Below are positions 48,806-59,400 of a DNA stretch of 64,000 bases, piece by piece (the first letter of the stretch is position 1; each line of letters starts with the position of its first letter). The notes under the pieces were generated by a model that saw only the letters and a program-made list of their open reading frames with translations, had not been told where the DNA came from and did no database searches. Position numbers and translations under genes: made by a program. Origin of the DNA: Octadecabacter dasysiphoniae (GTDB taxonomy: Bacteria; Pseudomonadota; Alphaproteobacteria; Rhodobacterales; Rhodobacteraceae); NCBI RefSeq assembly GCF_021532615.1, contig NZ_JAKGAQ010000001.1, positions 806,001-870,000 on the forward strand. Reading direction: 5' to 3'.

Positions 48806-49879
48806 CTAGTTGGTTTTCGTATTGGTATTGCTCAGGCTCTGCGTATCAGATGCCTCGGATGCGGCCGCTGATGCGGCTTCTGTTGTAACGTTGGCGTAGT
48901 GGTGACAAGCGACAAAACGGCCTGGCAGTACTTCGCGGTATTCGGGATCTTGTTGATGACAGATGTCCATCACCGCGGGGCAGCGGGTGCAAAAGTTGCA
49001 GCCCTTGGGCGGGTTGGACGGGGACGGGACATCGCCCGTCAGGATCGTACGATCCATGGTGTCGTGCAGGTCTGGGTCCGGTTCGGGCACCGCGGACAGC
49101 AGCGCCTTGGTGTAGGGATGCAGCGGGTCGGCATATAGTGCCTCGCGCGGGGCCAGTTCGACGATCTTGCCAAGATACATCACCGCGACGCGGGTCGCGA
49201 TGTGGCGGACCATGGACAGATCGTGGCTGATAAACAGATAAGTAAGGCCGAATTCCTTTTGCAGGTCTTCCAGCAGGTTCACGACCTGCGCCTGAATTGA
49301 TACATCAAGCGCTGCAATCGGTTCATCGCAGACAATGAATTTCGGATTCAAGGCCAGCGCGCGGGCAATGCCGATGCGTTGGCGTTGACCGCCCGAAAAG
49401 GCATGCGGATAGCGCTGGGCGAATTTGCGGTTCAGCCCGACCTGATCCATCAGGTCCAGAACTTTGTCGCGCTTTTCGGCCTTGGACATCGACGTGTGTT
49501 CATCCAGCGGTTCCTGAATGATCGCCTGCACAGTCATGCGCGGGTTCAGCGAGGCTTGCGGGTCTTGGAACACCATCTGCATCGTCGGGCGTTTGGTGCG
49601 CAGGTCCTTTTGCGGCACATCGCCGATCTCTTCGCCGTCAATCAGGATCGACCCGTCTGTGATATCGTAAAGGCGCAGCACAGCGCGCCCGCACGTGGAT
49701 TTCCCGCAGCCGGATTCCCCGACCAGCCCCAGTGTTTCACCTTCAAAGATATCAAAGCTAACACCATCAACGGCCTTCACGTCACCTGTGTGGCGGCGAA
49801 ACAGGCCCGTGTGGATCGGGAAGTGCATCTTGAGGTTGTCGACCTCAACCAGCTTGGTGGTTTTGGGGCCATCAAACAT
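48806..49879 (-). CDS. Peptide ABC transporter ATPase, OppF type
   Basis: A 357-residue ATPase. Walker A is GESGCGKST, the signature is LSGGQ-like FSGGQRQRIGIARAL, and Walker B is FIVCDEPIAALD. After the ATPase domain comes the C-terminal oligopeptide-binding extension with CNFCTRCPAVMDIC, and an unusual Ser/Thr/Ala-rich tail. The ATG at 49879 overlaps the OppD-type stop by eight bases; the longer frame upstream lies inside that gene and was rejected. Confidence 0.93.
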   Translation of the reverse strand: MFDGPKTTKLVEVDNLKMHFPIHTGLFRRHTGDVKAVDGVSFDIFEGETLGLVGESGCGKSTCGRAVLRLYDITDGSILIDGEEIGDVPQKDLRTKRPTMQMVFQDPQASLNPRMTVQAIIQEPLDEHTSMSKAEKRDKVLDLMDQVGLNRKFAQRYPHAFSGGQRQRIGIARALALNPKFIVCDEPIAALDVSIQAQVVNLLEDLQKEFGLTYLFISHDLSMVRHIATRVAVMYLGKIVELAPREALYADPLHPYTKALLSAVPEPDPDLHDTMDRTILTGDVPSPSNPPKGCNFCTRCPAVMDICHQQDPEYREVLPGRFVACHHYANVTTEAASAAASEASDTQSLSNTNTKTN

Positions 49880-50876
49880 CGCGCGGTCCTCCTGTGCGGG
49901 CGTCAAAGAAGCAGGCGGCATCGTGTCCATTGCCCACGTCATAGCGCGGCGGATTTTCACGCGCACATCGATCAAGCGCTACATCGCAACGATCGCGGAA
50001 CGGGCAGGCGGTGGGTTGCGCGCCAAGGATCGGCGGCTGGCCTTCGATGATTTCAAGGCGGTCGTCGCGCGTACCTGTCACCCGTGGAACGGTCTTCAAC
50101 AGGGCGCGGGTGTAGGGGTGCTGCGGGTTCTTGAACAATTCGCGGGTCGGTGCCTGTTCAACGATCTGGCCGCCGTACATCACCACCACACGGTCGGCGA
50201 TTCCCGCCACTACGCCAAGATCATGGGTGATCCAGATCACAGCCATGCCAAGGCGGTCCTGAAGGTCTTTCATCAATTCAAGAATCTGCGCCTGAATGGT
50301 CACATCCAGTGCTGTTGTGGGCTCATCGGCGATCAACACTTTGGGATCACAGGCCAGCGCAATCGCGATCATGACCCGCTGACGCATGCCGCCTGAAAAC
50401 TGGTGTGGATAATCCTTCAGCCGCTGATCCGCGTCAGGAATGCCGACAAGTTCCAGCAGTTCCTTGGCCCGCACGGCGGCGGCGCGTTTGCTCATCCCCA
50501 TATGCTTTCGCAGGGGTTCCATGATCTGCATGCCGACATTATAAACAGGGTTCAGGGACGTCATCGGGTCCTGAAAAACAAACCCGATCTTGCCACCACG
50601 GGTTGCGCGCAGGGTTTCGGCATCCACTTTCAGCAAATCCTGACCGTCAAACATCACAGTACCGCCGCGCACATCCGCAGGCGGGGTGGGCAGCAACCCA
50701 AGAAGGGACATCATGGTGACGGATTTGCCCGAGCCGCTCTCTCCGACGACGCCGAGGAGTTCACCCGGCTTCAAATCAAAGCTCACGTCGTTTACCGCGT
50801 GGACTTCCCCCCCGCGAATTTTGAATACAGTCTTTAGTCCCCGTACATCGAGAACAGGCTGCGCCCCATCGGGCAT
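49872..50876 (-). CDS. Peptide ABC transporter ATPase, OppD type
   Basis: A 334-residue ATPase with Walker A GESGSGKS, signature FSGGMRQRVMIAIAL, Walker B VLIADEPTTALD, and the C-terminal CPFRDRCDVALDRCARENPP extension that may bind an iron-sulfur cluster in some family members. It is first in the operon. The MPDG start has AGGGGGG just upstream and is preferred over the two earlier in-frame ATGs. Divergent from argE with 203 bases between. Confidence 0.92.
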   Translation of the reverse strand: MPDGAQPVLDVRGLKTVFKIRGGEVHAVNDVSFDLKPGELLGVVGESGSGKSVTMMSLLGLLPTPPADVRGGTVMFDGQDLLKVDAETLRATRGGKIGFVFQDPMTSLNPVYNVGMQIMEPLRKHMGMSKRAAAVRAKELLELVGIPDADQRLKDYPHQFSGGMRQRVMIAIALACDPKVLIADEPTTALDVTIQAQILELMKDLQDRLGMAVIWITHDLGVVAGIADRVVVMYGGQIVEQAPTRELFKNPQHPYTRALLKTVPRVTGTRDDRLEIIEGQPPILGAQPTACPFRDRCDVALDRCARENPPRYDVGNGHDAACFFDARTGGPRDV

Positions 50877-51079
50877 AGGCGACCCCCCTGTCATAAGTGG
50901 TCTAGTGCGTTGTTTTTGTTCGCGGGTCCGTCTGTGCATCCCTCACGATTTGTTGACGTTAGCAGTAAACCGCCGTCCCGCAACCCCCCCTTTTTACAGA
51001 AAAGTATCGGTTGCCCTTGACCGTGGTGTTTGCCCGTTTACCGTTCACCCTTGGCCGCTGGGCCTGATTTGAGGGCATA

Positions 51080-52243
51080 ATGACGACCACGCTAGATGCA
51101 CGTACTTTAATGGAACGATTGATTTCCTACCCGACGGTCAGCCGCGACAGTAACCTTGATCTCATTGATTTTGTTGAAGGATACTTGTCTGATCATGGTA
51201 TCCCGTCGACCCGCGTTCCCGATGAAACGGGCACCAAAGCCGCGCTTTATGCCCATGTTGGCCCGCAGATTGAAGGCGGCGTTGTTTTGTCCGGTCACAC
51301 CGATGTTGTGCCTATAGACGGACAGGCGTGGGACACTGATCCGTTCGAGGTCGTTGAAAAAGGCGATAAACTTTATGGGCGCGGCACCTGCGACATGAAA
51401 GGCTTTGACGCCCTGTCGATCTGGGCCTTGGTTGAGGCGAAAAAGCGCGGCGTGACGCGGCCGCTGCAACTTGCTCTAAGTTATGACGAAGAGGTCGGCT
51501 GCACTGGTGCACCACCGATGATCGATGCGATTGTGGCGTCAGGACTGCCGCAAGCGAGCGCCGCTATCATTGGCGAACCATCCATGATGAAAGTCGTGAC
51601 AGGCCACAAAGGGGGCATCGGTTTTGATGTGCACGTGCGCGGTTTCGAGGTGCATTCATCGCTGATCCACACTGGCGTGAACGCGATCATGTTCGGGGCC
51701 AAGCTGATCGATTGGTGCAACGAAATGAACGCGATCAACGCGGCCAAAGACCCGCTTGAAATGGATGCGGGTTTCGTGCCGCCCTACACCACATTGCACG
51801 TTGGTATGGTCAGCGGGGGCACGGCCCACAACATCACCGCCAAAGACTGCAATTTTGTGCTGACATTCCGCGCGGTGCCGGGCGAACCCGGCCAACATTG
51901 GGTTGATCTGTTTGAGGCCAAAGTGGCCGAGATCGAGGCCGAAATGCAGGCGATCCACCCTGACACCGGCATTGATTATACTCGTAAATTTGACGTACCC
52001 GGCCTCAAGCCCGAGGTTGAAGGCAGTGCCGAACAACTGGTGCGCCAGATCACCGGGGACAATGCCAACAACGTCGTCAGCTACGGCACCGAGGCTGGGC
52101 AGTTCCAGGAACGCGGATACAGCGCCGTCATTTGTGGCCCCGGCGACATCGCCCAAGCGCACCAACCCAATGAATTTATCACCATCCAACAATTCAAAGC
52201 GGGTGAGGCGTTCATGGAACGTCTTCTTGAAACCCTCGCGTAA
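51080..52243 (+). CDS. argE: Acetylornithine deacetylase, M20 family
   Basis: A 387-residue zinc deacylase of the M20 family that removes the acetyl group from N-acetylornithine in arginine synthesis, or from related N-acyl amino acids. Metal ligands are visible as the histidine in LSGHTDVVP, the aspartate in GRGTCDMKG, and the glutamates in YDEEVGCTGAP. The sequence is close to alphaproteobacterial ArgE. It is followed after 20 bases by a second M20 enzyme, and divergent from the peptide transporter. This suggests that the enzyme may process imported acylated substrates. Confidence 0.88.
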   Translation: MTTTLDARTLMERLISYPTVSRDSNLDLIDFVEGYLSDHGIPSTRVPDETGTKAALYAHVGPQIEGGVVLSGHTDVVPIDGQAWDTDPFEVVEKGDKLYGRGTCDMKGFDALSIWALVEAKKRGVTRPLQLALSYDEEVGCTGAPPMIDAIVASGLPQASAAIIGEPSMMKVVTGHKGGIGFDVHVRGFEVHSSLIHTGVNAIMFGAKLIDWCNEMNAINAAKDPLEMDAGFVPPYTTLHVGMVSGGTAHNITAKDCNFVLTFRAVPGEPGQHWVDLFEAKVAEIEAEMQAIHPDTGIDYTRKFDVPGLKPEVEGSAEQLVRQITGDNANNVVSYGTEAGQFQERGYSAVICGPGDIAQAHQPNEFITIQQFKAGEAFMERLLETLA

Positions 52244-52263
52244 CCCAACACCGGAGAACCGCT

Positions 52264-53427
52264 ATGCCCGTAAAGAACCGTTTTGCCGAACTACTGCCAG
52301 AAATCACTGAATGGCGCCGTGACCTCCATGAAAACCCTGAAATCCTGTTCGATACCCACCGCACCAGCGCGATTGTTGCCGAAAAACTAAAGGCATTTGG
52401 CTGCGACGAGATCGTGACAGGCATTGGCCGCACCGGAGTTGTTGGTGTGATCAAGGGTAAATCAAGCGGGTCGGGCAAGGTGATTGGCCTGCGCGCCGAC
52501 ATGGACGCGCTGCCGATCCACGAACAAACAGGGCTGGACTACGCCTCAAAAACCGACGGCGCGATGCACGCCTGCGGGCATGATGGCCATACGGCCATGT
52601 TGCTCGGGGCGGCTAAATATCTGTCAGAAACGCGCAATTTCGACGGCACTGTCGTCGTGATCTTCCAACCAGCAGAGGAAGGCGGTGGTGGCGGTAAGGA
52701 AATGTGTGACGACGGCATGATGGATCAATTCGGCATTCAAGAAGTCTACGGAATGCACAACTGGCCCGGCAAACCTGTCGGATCATTTGCAATCCGCCCC
52801 GGCGCATTTTTTGCGGCAGCCGACCAGTTCGATATCGTCGTTGAGGGCAAGGGTGGGCATGCGGCGAAGCCACAAGAAACCATCGACAGCACTGTGATTG
52901 CCGCCCATCTGGTCACGGCGGTGCAAACCATTGCCAGCCGCAACGCAGACCCCGTTGAACAGGTTGTTGTGTCTGTGACGTCGATTGAATCGTCATCAAC
53001 CGCGTACAACGTGATCCCACAGCGGGTGCATTTGAAGGGCACAGTGCGCACCTTGAACAAGGACATACGCGATCTGGCAGAAAAACGTCTTGGTGAAATC
53101 GCCCAAGGCGTGGCTGCGACATACGGTGCGACAATCGATCTGAATTATATGCGCGGCTATCCGGTTATGGTGAATTCCGACGCCCAGACCGAATTCGCCG
53201 CCGAGGTCGCGGCGTCCGTGTCCGGCGAATGTGCCGATGCGCCGCTTGTGATGGGCGGGGAAGATTTTGCATTCATGCTCGAAGAACGGCCCGGCGCGTA
53301 TATCCTCGTTGGCAACGGCGACACGGCGGCGGTGCACCACCCCGAATACAATTTTAACGATGAGGCGATCCCGGCCGGATGCAGCTGGTGGGCAGAGATT
53401 GTCGAACAGCGGATGCCAGCGGGCTAA
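52264..53427 (+). CDS. M20 family amidohydrolase (hippurate hydrolase-like)
   Basis: A 387-residue metallohydrolase of the M20D subgroup, which releases acyl groups from N-acyl amino acids such as hippurate, N-acetyl amino acids or indole-3-acetyl amino acids. The metal site motifs are RADMDALPIHEQTG, HACGHDGHTAMLLGAA and QPAEEGGGGGKEM. The C-terminal ligand region appears in VMGGEDFAFMLEERPG. It is co-directional with argE (20-base gap). The substrate is not defined by sequence. Confidence 0.9.
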   Translation: MPVKNRFAELLPEITEWRRDLHENPEILFDTHRTSAIVAEKLKAFGCDEIVTGIGRTGVVGVIKGKSSGSGKVIGLRADMDALPIHEQTGLDYASKTDGAMHACGHDGHTAMLLGAAKYLSETRNFDGTVVVIFQPAEEGGGGGKEMCDDGMMDQFGIQEVYGMHNWPGKPVGSFAIRPGAFFAAADQFDIVVEGKGGHAAKPQETIDSTVIAAHLVTAVQTIASRNADPVEQVVVSVTSIESSSTAYNVIPQRVHLKGTVRTLNKDIRDLAEKRLGEIAQGVAATYGATIDLNYMRGYPVMVNSDAQTEFAAEVAASVSGECADAPLVMGGEDFAFMLEERPGAYILVGNGDTAAVHHPEYNFNDEAIPAGCSWWAEIVEQRMPAG

Positions 53428-53879
53428 TCGGTGCGCAGGGGCCGTGTCAGTGATGCGGTTCCCGCCAACCCAAGGATGATCCAAAAAGGTGTGACAATCG
53501 GGTGGAAGAACGTCGCGCGCAATGCCTCGTGGGGCAGCCACGTGCCGCCGCCGTGATCCAAAAACAGAAATGACACGTCAATCGCCGCAACACCCGCGCC
53601 GATGCACCATGCCGCCAACACTGCCCAAAGATGCCAGCGCGGCGGCGACACCATGGTTGCGATGATACCAACCACAAAGGTCACGCCAAATGCACCAATC
53701 GTCAACATGAACAACGTCAGATAGGTAATTGGAATTGTTGGGTTAAACGGGATTTCTCCTAATTCGAGATATCCATCCACGTAGCCGAATTTCCAGATGG
53801 TATACCCTGCGGTCAGCACCCAACACCACAACGCTGTGATGATGCTGAGGTAAGTGGCAGTGCGAAAACGCGGCAGCAT
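53424..53879 (-). CDS. Small integral membrane protein downstream of moaA
   Basis: A 151-residue protein with four hydrophobic segments (about residues 8-30, 50-76, 81-106, 124-146) and no cleavable signal peptide. No family was recognised. It starts one base after the moaA stop and is therefore almost certainly co-transcribed and co-translated with it. Its stop overlaps the convergent amidohydrolase by four bases. A role in molybdenum cofactor metabolism is not implied by sequence. Confidence 0.65.
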   Translation of the reverse strand: MLPRFRTATYLSIITALWCWVLTAGYTIWKFGYVDGYLELGEIPFNPTIPITYLTLFMLTIGAFGVTFVVGIIATMVSPPRWHLWAVLAAWCIGAGVAAIDVSFLFLDHGGGTWLPHEALRATFFHPIVTPFWIILGLAGTASLTRPLRTD

Positions 53880-53880
53880 A

Positions 53881-54885
53881 TCAGCCGCCGGTATGGCTCA
53901 TGTGGCGCGACACCTGGCCTGATGCGGTCTGGCGCGAATAGTCGAAATCATGCCCTTTGGGTTTCAATCCGATGGCTGCGCGGATCGCCGTTTCAAGGTG
54001 GGCGTCATCGTCGCTTGCGCGCAGTGGACCGCGCAAATCGGAATGCCCTTCTTGACCCAAACAGGTATAGATTTCACCGGTGCAGGTGATGCGCACGCGG
54101 TTACAGCTTTCGCAGAAATTATGGGACAGGGGCGTGATCAGGCCGATTTTCTGCCCTGTTTCCTCAAGCCGGATATAGCGTGCAGGCCCGCCGGTGCGTT
54201 CAGCTAAGTCACTGACGGTAAAGCGTTCCTCAAGGCGTGTGCGCAAATCCTTTAGCGACCAATATTGCGTAATTCGGTCTTCGTTGCCGATGTCACCCAT
54301 GGGCATGACTTCGATAAAGGTCAGATCCATATCACGCTCAGCACACCACGCCTGAAGCGTAAAGAGCTCGGCCTCGTTGAACCCCGCAAGGGCAACTGTA
54401 TTGATCTTTACCCTTAACCCAGCCTTCTGGGCGGCGTCGATGCCGCGCATAACTTGGGGTAGGCGGCCCCAGCGGGTGATTTCAGCAAATTTATCATCGT
54501 CTAGCGTATCAAGCGACACGTTGATGCGGCGCACACCAGCGGCGTACAAATCGTCTGCATATTTCTCAAGCTGGCTGCCATTTGTTGTCAGCGTCAGTTC
54601 CTTGAGGGCGCCGGTTTCAAGGTGGCGCGACATGGCATCAAAGAAGGTCATGATACCGCGACGAACCAAAGGCTCACCGCCTGTTATTCTAAGTTTTTCA
54701 ACACCTAAGCGGATGAAGTTCGTGCACATCCGGTCCAGTTCTTCGAGGGTCAGAAGATCCTTTTTTGGCAAGAACGTCATGTTCTCGGACATGCAGTACA
54801 CGCAGCGAAAATCACAGCGGTCTGTGACGGACACGCGCAGGTACGTTATCGCACGCGCAAAGGGATCGATCAGGGGGCTATTCAT
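53881..54885 (-). CDS. moaA: GTP 3',8-cyclase MoaA
   Basis: MoaA is a radical SAM enzyme that starts molybdenum cofactor synthesis by converting GTP to 3',8-cyclo-GTP. The 334-residue product has the radical SAM cluster motif C24-x3-C28-x2-C31 and a second C-terminal cluster motif in [13 protein letters not shown]. It ends in the double glycine needed for activity. The presence of moaA predicts that the cell makes molybdoenzymes. moaC and the other moa genes are not nearby. Confidence 0.96.
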   Translation of the reverse strand: MNSPLIDPFARAITYLRVSVTDRCDFRCVYCMSENMTFLPKKDLLTLEELDRMCTNFIRLGVEKLRITGGEPLVRRGIMTFFDAMSRHLETGALKELTLTTNGSQLEKYADDLYAAGVRRINVSLDTLDDDKFAEITRWGRLPQVMRGIDAAQKAGLRVKINTVALAGFNEAELFTLQAWCAERDMDLTFIEVMPMGDIGNEDRITQYWSLKDLRTRLEERFTVSDLAERTGGPARYIRLEETGQKIGLITPLSHNFCESCNRVRITCTGEIYTCLGQEGHSDLRGPLRASDDDAHLETAIRAAIGLKPKGHDFDYSRQTASGQVSRHMSHTGG

Positions 54886-54981
54886 AAGTAGAAACTAGGG
54901 ATGCGCGCGCCCCCGCGCAAGCGCAATTGCGCGCAGTTTTCCCCCTCGACACGCAATGGTGACAACCCTAGGTTTGCCGCC

Positions 54982-55515
54982 ATGAAGACCGTTTTTACCA
55001 TTGTGGCCCTTATTGGCCTGAGCGCATGCGCAAGCGGGCCGTTGCAAAACGCAAACCCTGACGTGGTTGCGCCGTCGGCTGTGACGAGGCCTGACTTGTC
55101 CCCATCGCGCGGTGCGGCCTTTGCCCCGCCCGTTCGCCCGACATTGAATTTGACCCAAACACGGCCCGATCTTCCGCCGCCGCCACCACCGAACGCGCGC
55201 ACGGTTGAACAGTTTGACACAACGACAGCCGAAGACCGCGCGGCGGCCGTTGCCGCACCTGCGGGCGGAGAACGAAGATTGGGCACAACCATTGCCAGCC
55301 TCGGCAGCCCAACGGACCCGGGTATCTGGTTCAAGACCCCGCTGGTGGGCGAAATCACCCAAGGTCGGGTGGAATACAACGGTAATTCCGTGAATGTTGA
55401 ACTGCGCCCCTCTGGCGGCGCGCAGGGCGCAGGAAGCCAGATTTCATTGGCCGCAATGCGCCTGATTGAGGCCCCGCTTACCGGCCTTCCGGAAGTCACC
55501 GTCTATGCGAACTAG
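54982..55515 (+). CDS. Putative lipoprotein of unknown function
   Basis: A 177-residue protein with a lipoprotein signal peptide (MKTVFTIVALIG with lipobox LSAC). A proline-rich linker (residues about 70-90 with PPPPPP) precedes a C-terminal compact domain. The C-terminal segment YNGNSVNVELRPSGG looks like a beta-strand domain with no recognised family. It is divergent from moaA by 96 bases and precedes the YihY gene by 12 bases on the same strand, so it may share its transcript. Confidence 0.7.
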   Translation: MKTVFTIVALIGLSACASGPLQNANPDVVAPSAVTRPDLSPSRGAAFAPPVRPTLNLTQTRPDLPPPPPPNARTVEQFDTTTAEDRAAAVAAPAGGERRLGTTIASLGSPTDPGIWFKTPLVGEITQGRVEYNGNSVNVELRPSGGAQGAGSQISLAAMRLIEAPLTGLPEVTVYAN

Positions 55516-55527
55516 GGTCTACGGCTG

Positions 55528-56352
55528 ATGTGGCGTGTAGCCTATGATATCACCCGACAAGTCATTGATGATCTTGGGGAAAAGAACGCTGGATTAATTT
55601 CGGCAGGGGTGGCGTTTTACGGACTTTTCGCGATTTTTCCCGGCATCGCCGCGACGATTTCGCTGTTTGGCCTTTTTGCGGACCCGAGTGTCGTAGACAG
55701 CCAGCTTGACCTCATGCGGGGGCTGATGCCGCCGGGCGTTTTTACACTGTTTCAAACCCAGATAGACGATTTGTTGAATGCGGGCAGCGCCACCTTGGGC
55801 GTGACGACATTGCTGTCGATCGGTTTGGCGCTGTGGTCCGCACGCACAGGCGTTGCTGCGCTAATTCGCGGTTTGAACGCTATTTTTGATCGCCCGAACC
55901 GTGGCAGCATCCGGCACATTTTTGTGGCATTGGTGCTGACGGTTTCCTTGATCGGCATGGCAATTGTTGCGCTGCTTGCGGTTGTGGTTGCCCCTATTTT
56001 ATTGGCGATCATCCCATTTGATACAGATCGCGGCCTGCTGCTTGAGGTGATCCGTTGGCTTGTTGCGGTCGGCGTGTTGTTTGTTGGTTTGGGGATGCTC
56101 TATCGCTACGGGCCGAACCGGCGATTTGCACGTCTTGGCTGGATCACACCGGGGGCCTTTTTGGTGGTGATTATGTGGATCGCAATGTCGACAGCATTCT
56201 CGATCTACGTGGCAAATTTCTCAACCTACAACGAGGTTTACGGGTCCCTTGGCGCTGTGATTGCCTTGCTGTTCTGGTTTTACCTTAGCGCGTACCTGAT
56301 CCTTGTTGGTGGCGCGTTGAACGTCACTTTGGACCGCCGTAAGCCATTGTGA
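55528..56352 (+). CDS. YihY/virulence factor BrkB family membrane protein
   Basis: A 274-residue inner membrane protein with about six helices, of the YihY (UPF0761) family once misnamed ribonuclease BN. Conserved patterns include ISAGVAFYGLFAIFPG near the N-terminus and LLFWFYLSAYLILVGGALN near the C-terminus. Its function is unclear; some members have been linked to serum resistance or transport of small lipid-like molecules. The gene follows the lipoprotein gene closely. Confidence 0.9.
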   Translation: MWRVAYDITRQVIDDLGEKNAGLISAGVAFYGLFAIFPGIAATISLFGLFADPSVVDSQLDLMRGLMPPGVFTLFQTQIDDLLNAGSATLGVTTLLSIGLALWSARTGVAALIRGLNAIFDRPNRGSIRHIFVALVLTVSLIGMAIVALLAVVVAPILLAIIPFDTDRGLLLEVIRWLVAVGVLFVGLGMLYRYGPNRRFARLGWITPGAFLVVIMWIAMSTAFSIYVANFSTYNEVYGSLGAVIALLFWFYLSAYLILVGGALNVTLDRRKPL

Positions 56353-56494
56353 AACATACTGAAATATTCTGACTGTGGCCTGATTGAGGCACACAAAAAT
56401 TCCCCCTAGAAATTGTGGATAAATCAACATATGGTAGTCGCAATGATAAATGCGGCGTAAAAAAATGCCGCGTACATGAGGCGGAGTGAGTACC

Positions 56495-59400
56495 ATGTCA
56501 GCGATTAATTTCGTTGTCCGTGATGTTGCGGGCAATATTTCCAGAGGATCTGTAGCTGGTGAAGGCGTTCCGTCTTCCCTCATTGTCGGGGCGGGGGCTG
56601 ATGTCTCGTTGAACCTGACGCAGGGGCAGATTGTGTCCTACACCCGTCAGGGCCAAGCGCTTGAGATCACGTTGATCGACGGACGTGTGATCGTCATTGA
56701 GGGTTACTTCACGACAGAAGGTGTGAGCGAGAATGAATTGTTCTTGTCCGCTGATGGATACCTTACCGAAGTGGACCTGACACAGGGTGCCGGTGCTGAC
56801 TATTTCGCCAATTACTCTGTTCCGGATACGGCTGGTAAATTCGCGGCAAACGAAGATTTGTTCCACATGCGCGGCGCGGACGTCATGTTGGCGGACAGCT
56901 ATGTGCCTGAGGATGACGAAGTCGGCATGCTCGCGCTTGGTGGCCTTGCGCCATTGTTTGGCTGGGGCGGTGCGGCTGTGGCGGCAGGTGCTGCGGCGCT
57001 TGTTGGCGGTGGCGGCAGTGGCGGACCGGATGCCCCCGCGGTTGAAGTTACGGTCGGTGCGGACAGCACGGATCACGTTGTGAATGAAGCAGATCACGCT
57101 GACGGCGTGGATGTCGGCGGCACTGGTACGCCGGGCGGCGAAGTTGCCGTGACAGTGCAGGGCACAACTGAAACAACAACTGTCGATATTGCCGGCAATT
57201 GGGTTGTCACATTCGATCCTGCGGACATCGAAACGGGTGAATACGAAACACCCATCGATGTATCGATTACGAATTCCGGTGGCACAACGACAATCACGGA
57301 CACGCTGGTTGTCGATACGATCATCGGCGTTGATGCAAATGCATCCGGCGGCACAGATGGCGTGATCAACGGGGTTGAACATGCGGCTGGCGTGACGCTT
57401 ACGGGTACGGTCACGGGCGGCGATACCGTTGTCGTCACAATCGACGGCACGGATTTTGACGCAACCGTCACAGGTACAACCTGGACGTTGGACGTTCCTG
57501 CATCCGTACTGGGTGAGGGCGAATATACACAAACTGTTACGATCACTGCGACCGATCCGGCCGGCAACGCGTCGTCCACCACATCCACTGTGGTTGTGGA
57601 TACGGTCACAAGCGTAACACTGGACACATCATCGGTTGGTGGTGCGGACAATGTTGTAAATGGCACAGAACACGCTGGCGGCGTGACACTGAATGGCACG
57701 GCGCAGGCCGGATCATCGGTTGTCGTGACCATGGGCACAGTGTCTCAAACCGTCATCGCCACAAGCGCTGGCACTTGGACAGCGACGTATACATCCGCGC
57801 AGGTCCCAACGGGCGAAGAAACGCTGAACGTAACGGCTGTGGCCACGGATGCTGCGGGCAACACCGCCAGCGCATCTGGTACGGTCACCGTTGATACATT
57901 CGTCAATGAGCTTGATCTGACATCAAATTCCGCTGGTGGCGCAGATGGCGTCGTCAACTTTGATGAAAGCGGTCAGGCGATCACAATGACCGGCACGGTT
58001 GAGGCCGGTTCGACCGTCAGCGTTAGCCTGCACGGTGTCGTTATGGGGGCTACGGTTGATGCGAACGGCGGCTGGTCTGTCACGTATCCGGGCGGCACGC
58101 TGCCTGGTGGTGAATACGACACAACGGTCACCGTGACTGCGACAGATGCGGCGGGCAACACGTCTTCGTTGTCTGACAGCGTTACGGTCGACACGGTTGC
58201 GGGCGATCTGGCCCTGTCCACACAGCCGATCGAAATCGACGACGTGGTCAACATGGTCGAAGCCCAGGACGGCGTCATCATCAACGGCACCGCAACGCCT
58301 GGCTTGATCGTCACAGTCGGGTTTGGGTCGTCTTCTATGAATGTTCTGGCGCAGCCGAACGGTACATGGTCGGCGAATTTCCCGGCCAGCATGGTGCCAG
58401 CTGATACAGCATCCGCGCAGATCACAGCATCGATCACAGATGCGGCAGGCAACTACAAAGAAGTCAGCGATACTGTTGCGGTTGATACGGTTGTTCAGCC
58501 ACACGAATGGTCCGCCAACGCAATCGAAGGCGACAACGTCATCAACGCGAACGAAGCCGCGAATGGTGTGGTTCTGTCCGGCACAACCGAACCCAATTCC
58601 ACCATCATGGTCGAATTTGGCGGCGAAGTTGTGAACGTGGTGTCCGGTGCTAGCGGCGCATGGAGCGCGAATTTCTCGTCCGGTTCCGTCAATGCCAACG
58701 ACGAATACATGGCCAGCATGAAGGCCACAGCGACGGACCCTGCGGGCAACGTTTCTGTCATCACCAGCTCGGTTGAGGTCGACACATGGGTGAATAACCT
58801 GACAACAGCTGATCCGGTTGAAGGCGACAACGTCGTCAACGCCGCAGAGGCCGCGGACGGTGTGACTCTGAACGGTACAGTCGAAGCAGGGTCCACAGTG
58901 ATGGTCAGCTTTGCCCATCCAAATGGTACAATCACGCAAGAAGCGATTGTGTTGGCCAACGGCAACTGGTCCGTGACCTATGCCGGTGCGGATGTGCCCC
59001 TTGGCGAATACGATGCCAACATCACAATCGCGGCGACAGATGCAAATGGTAACACCGACAGCATCACCGATACGTTTAAAGTGGATACAAGCGCACCCGT
59101 TGCGCCCGGCATCGAAAACGTCGTTCTTGATGATGACGGTGTCGAAGCGATCAAGATCACCGCAACGGACAACGATGTGGCCGTTACCGAAATCACGTCA
59201 TCGGGGTCCACGGCCCAATTGGCGGATCAGGATGATGGCGATCTGAACAATGCGGGCACAAAGATCGAATTTGAATTCGATGCACCCCTGCCTGACGGAT
59301 CCCATCTGGTCGTGAACGAAACCGACAGCGCCGGCAATGACAACGCCACCTATCTGGTGTTGGAAGAAACGGGCACCAACACCGTTGATATGTCCGGCCT

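Noticed and set aside
56498..57532. A 344-codon frame on the minus strand opposite the adhesin gene.
   Set aside because: Antisense shadow rich in Cys, His and Arg; the plus-strand adhesin has clear repeats and domain structure.
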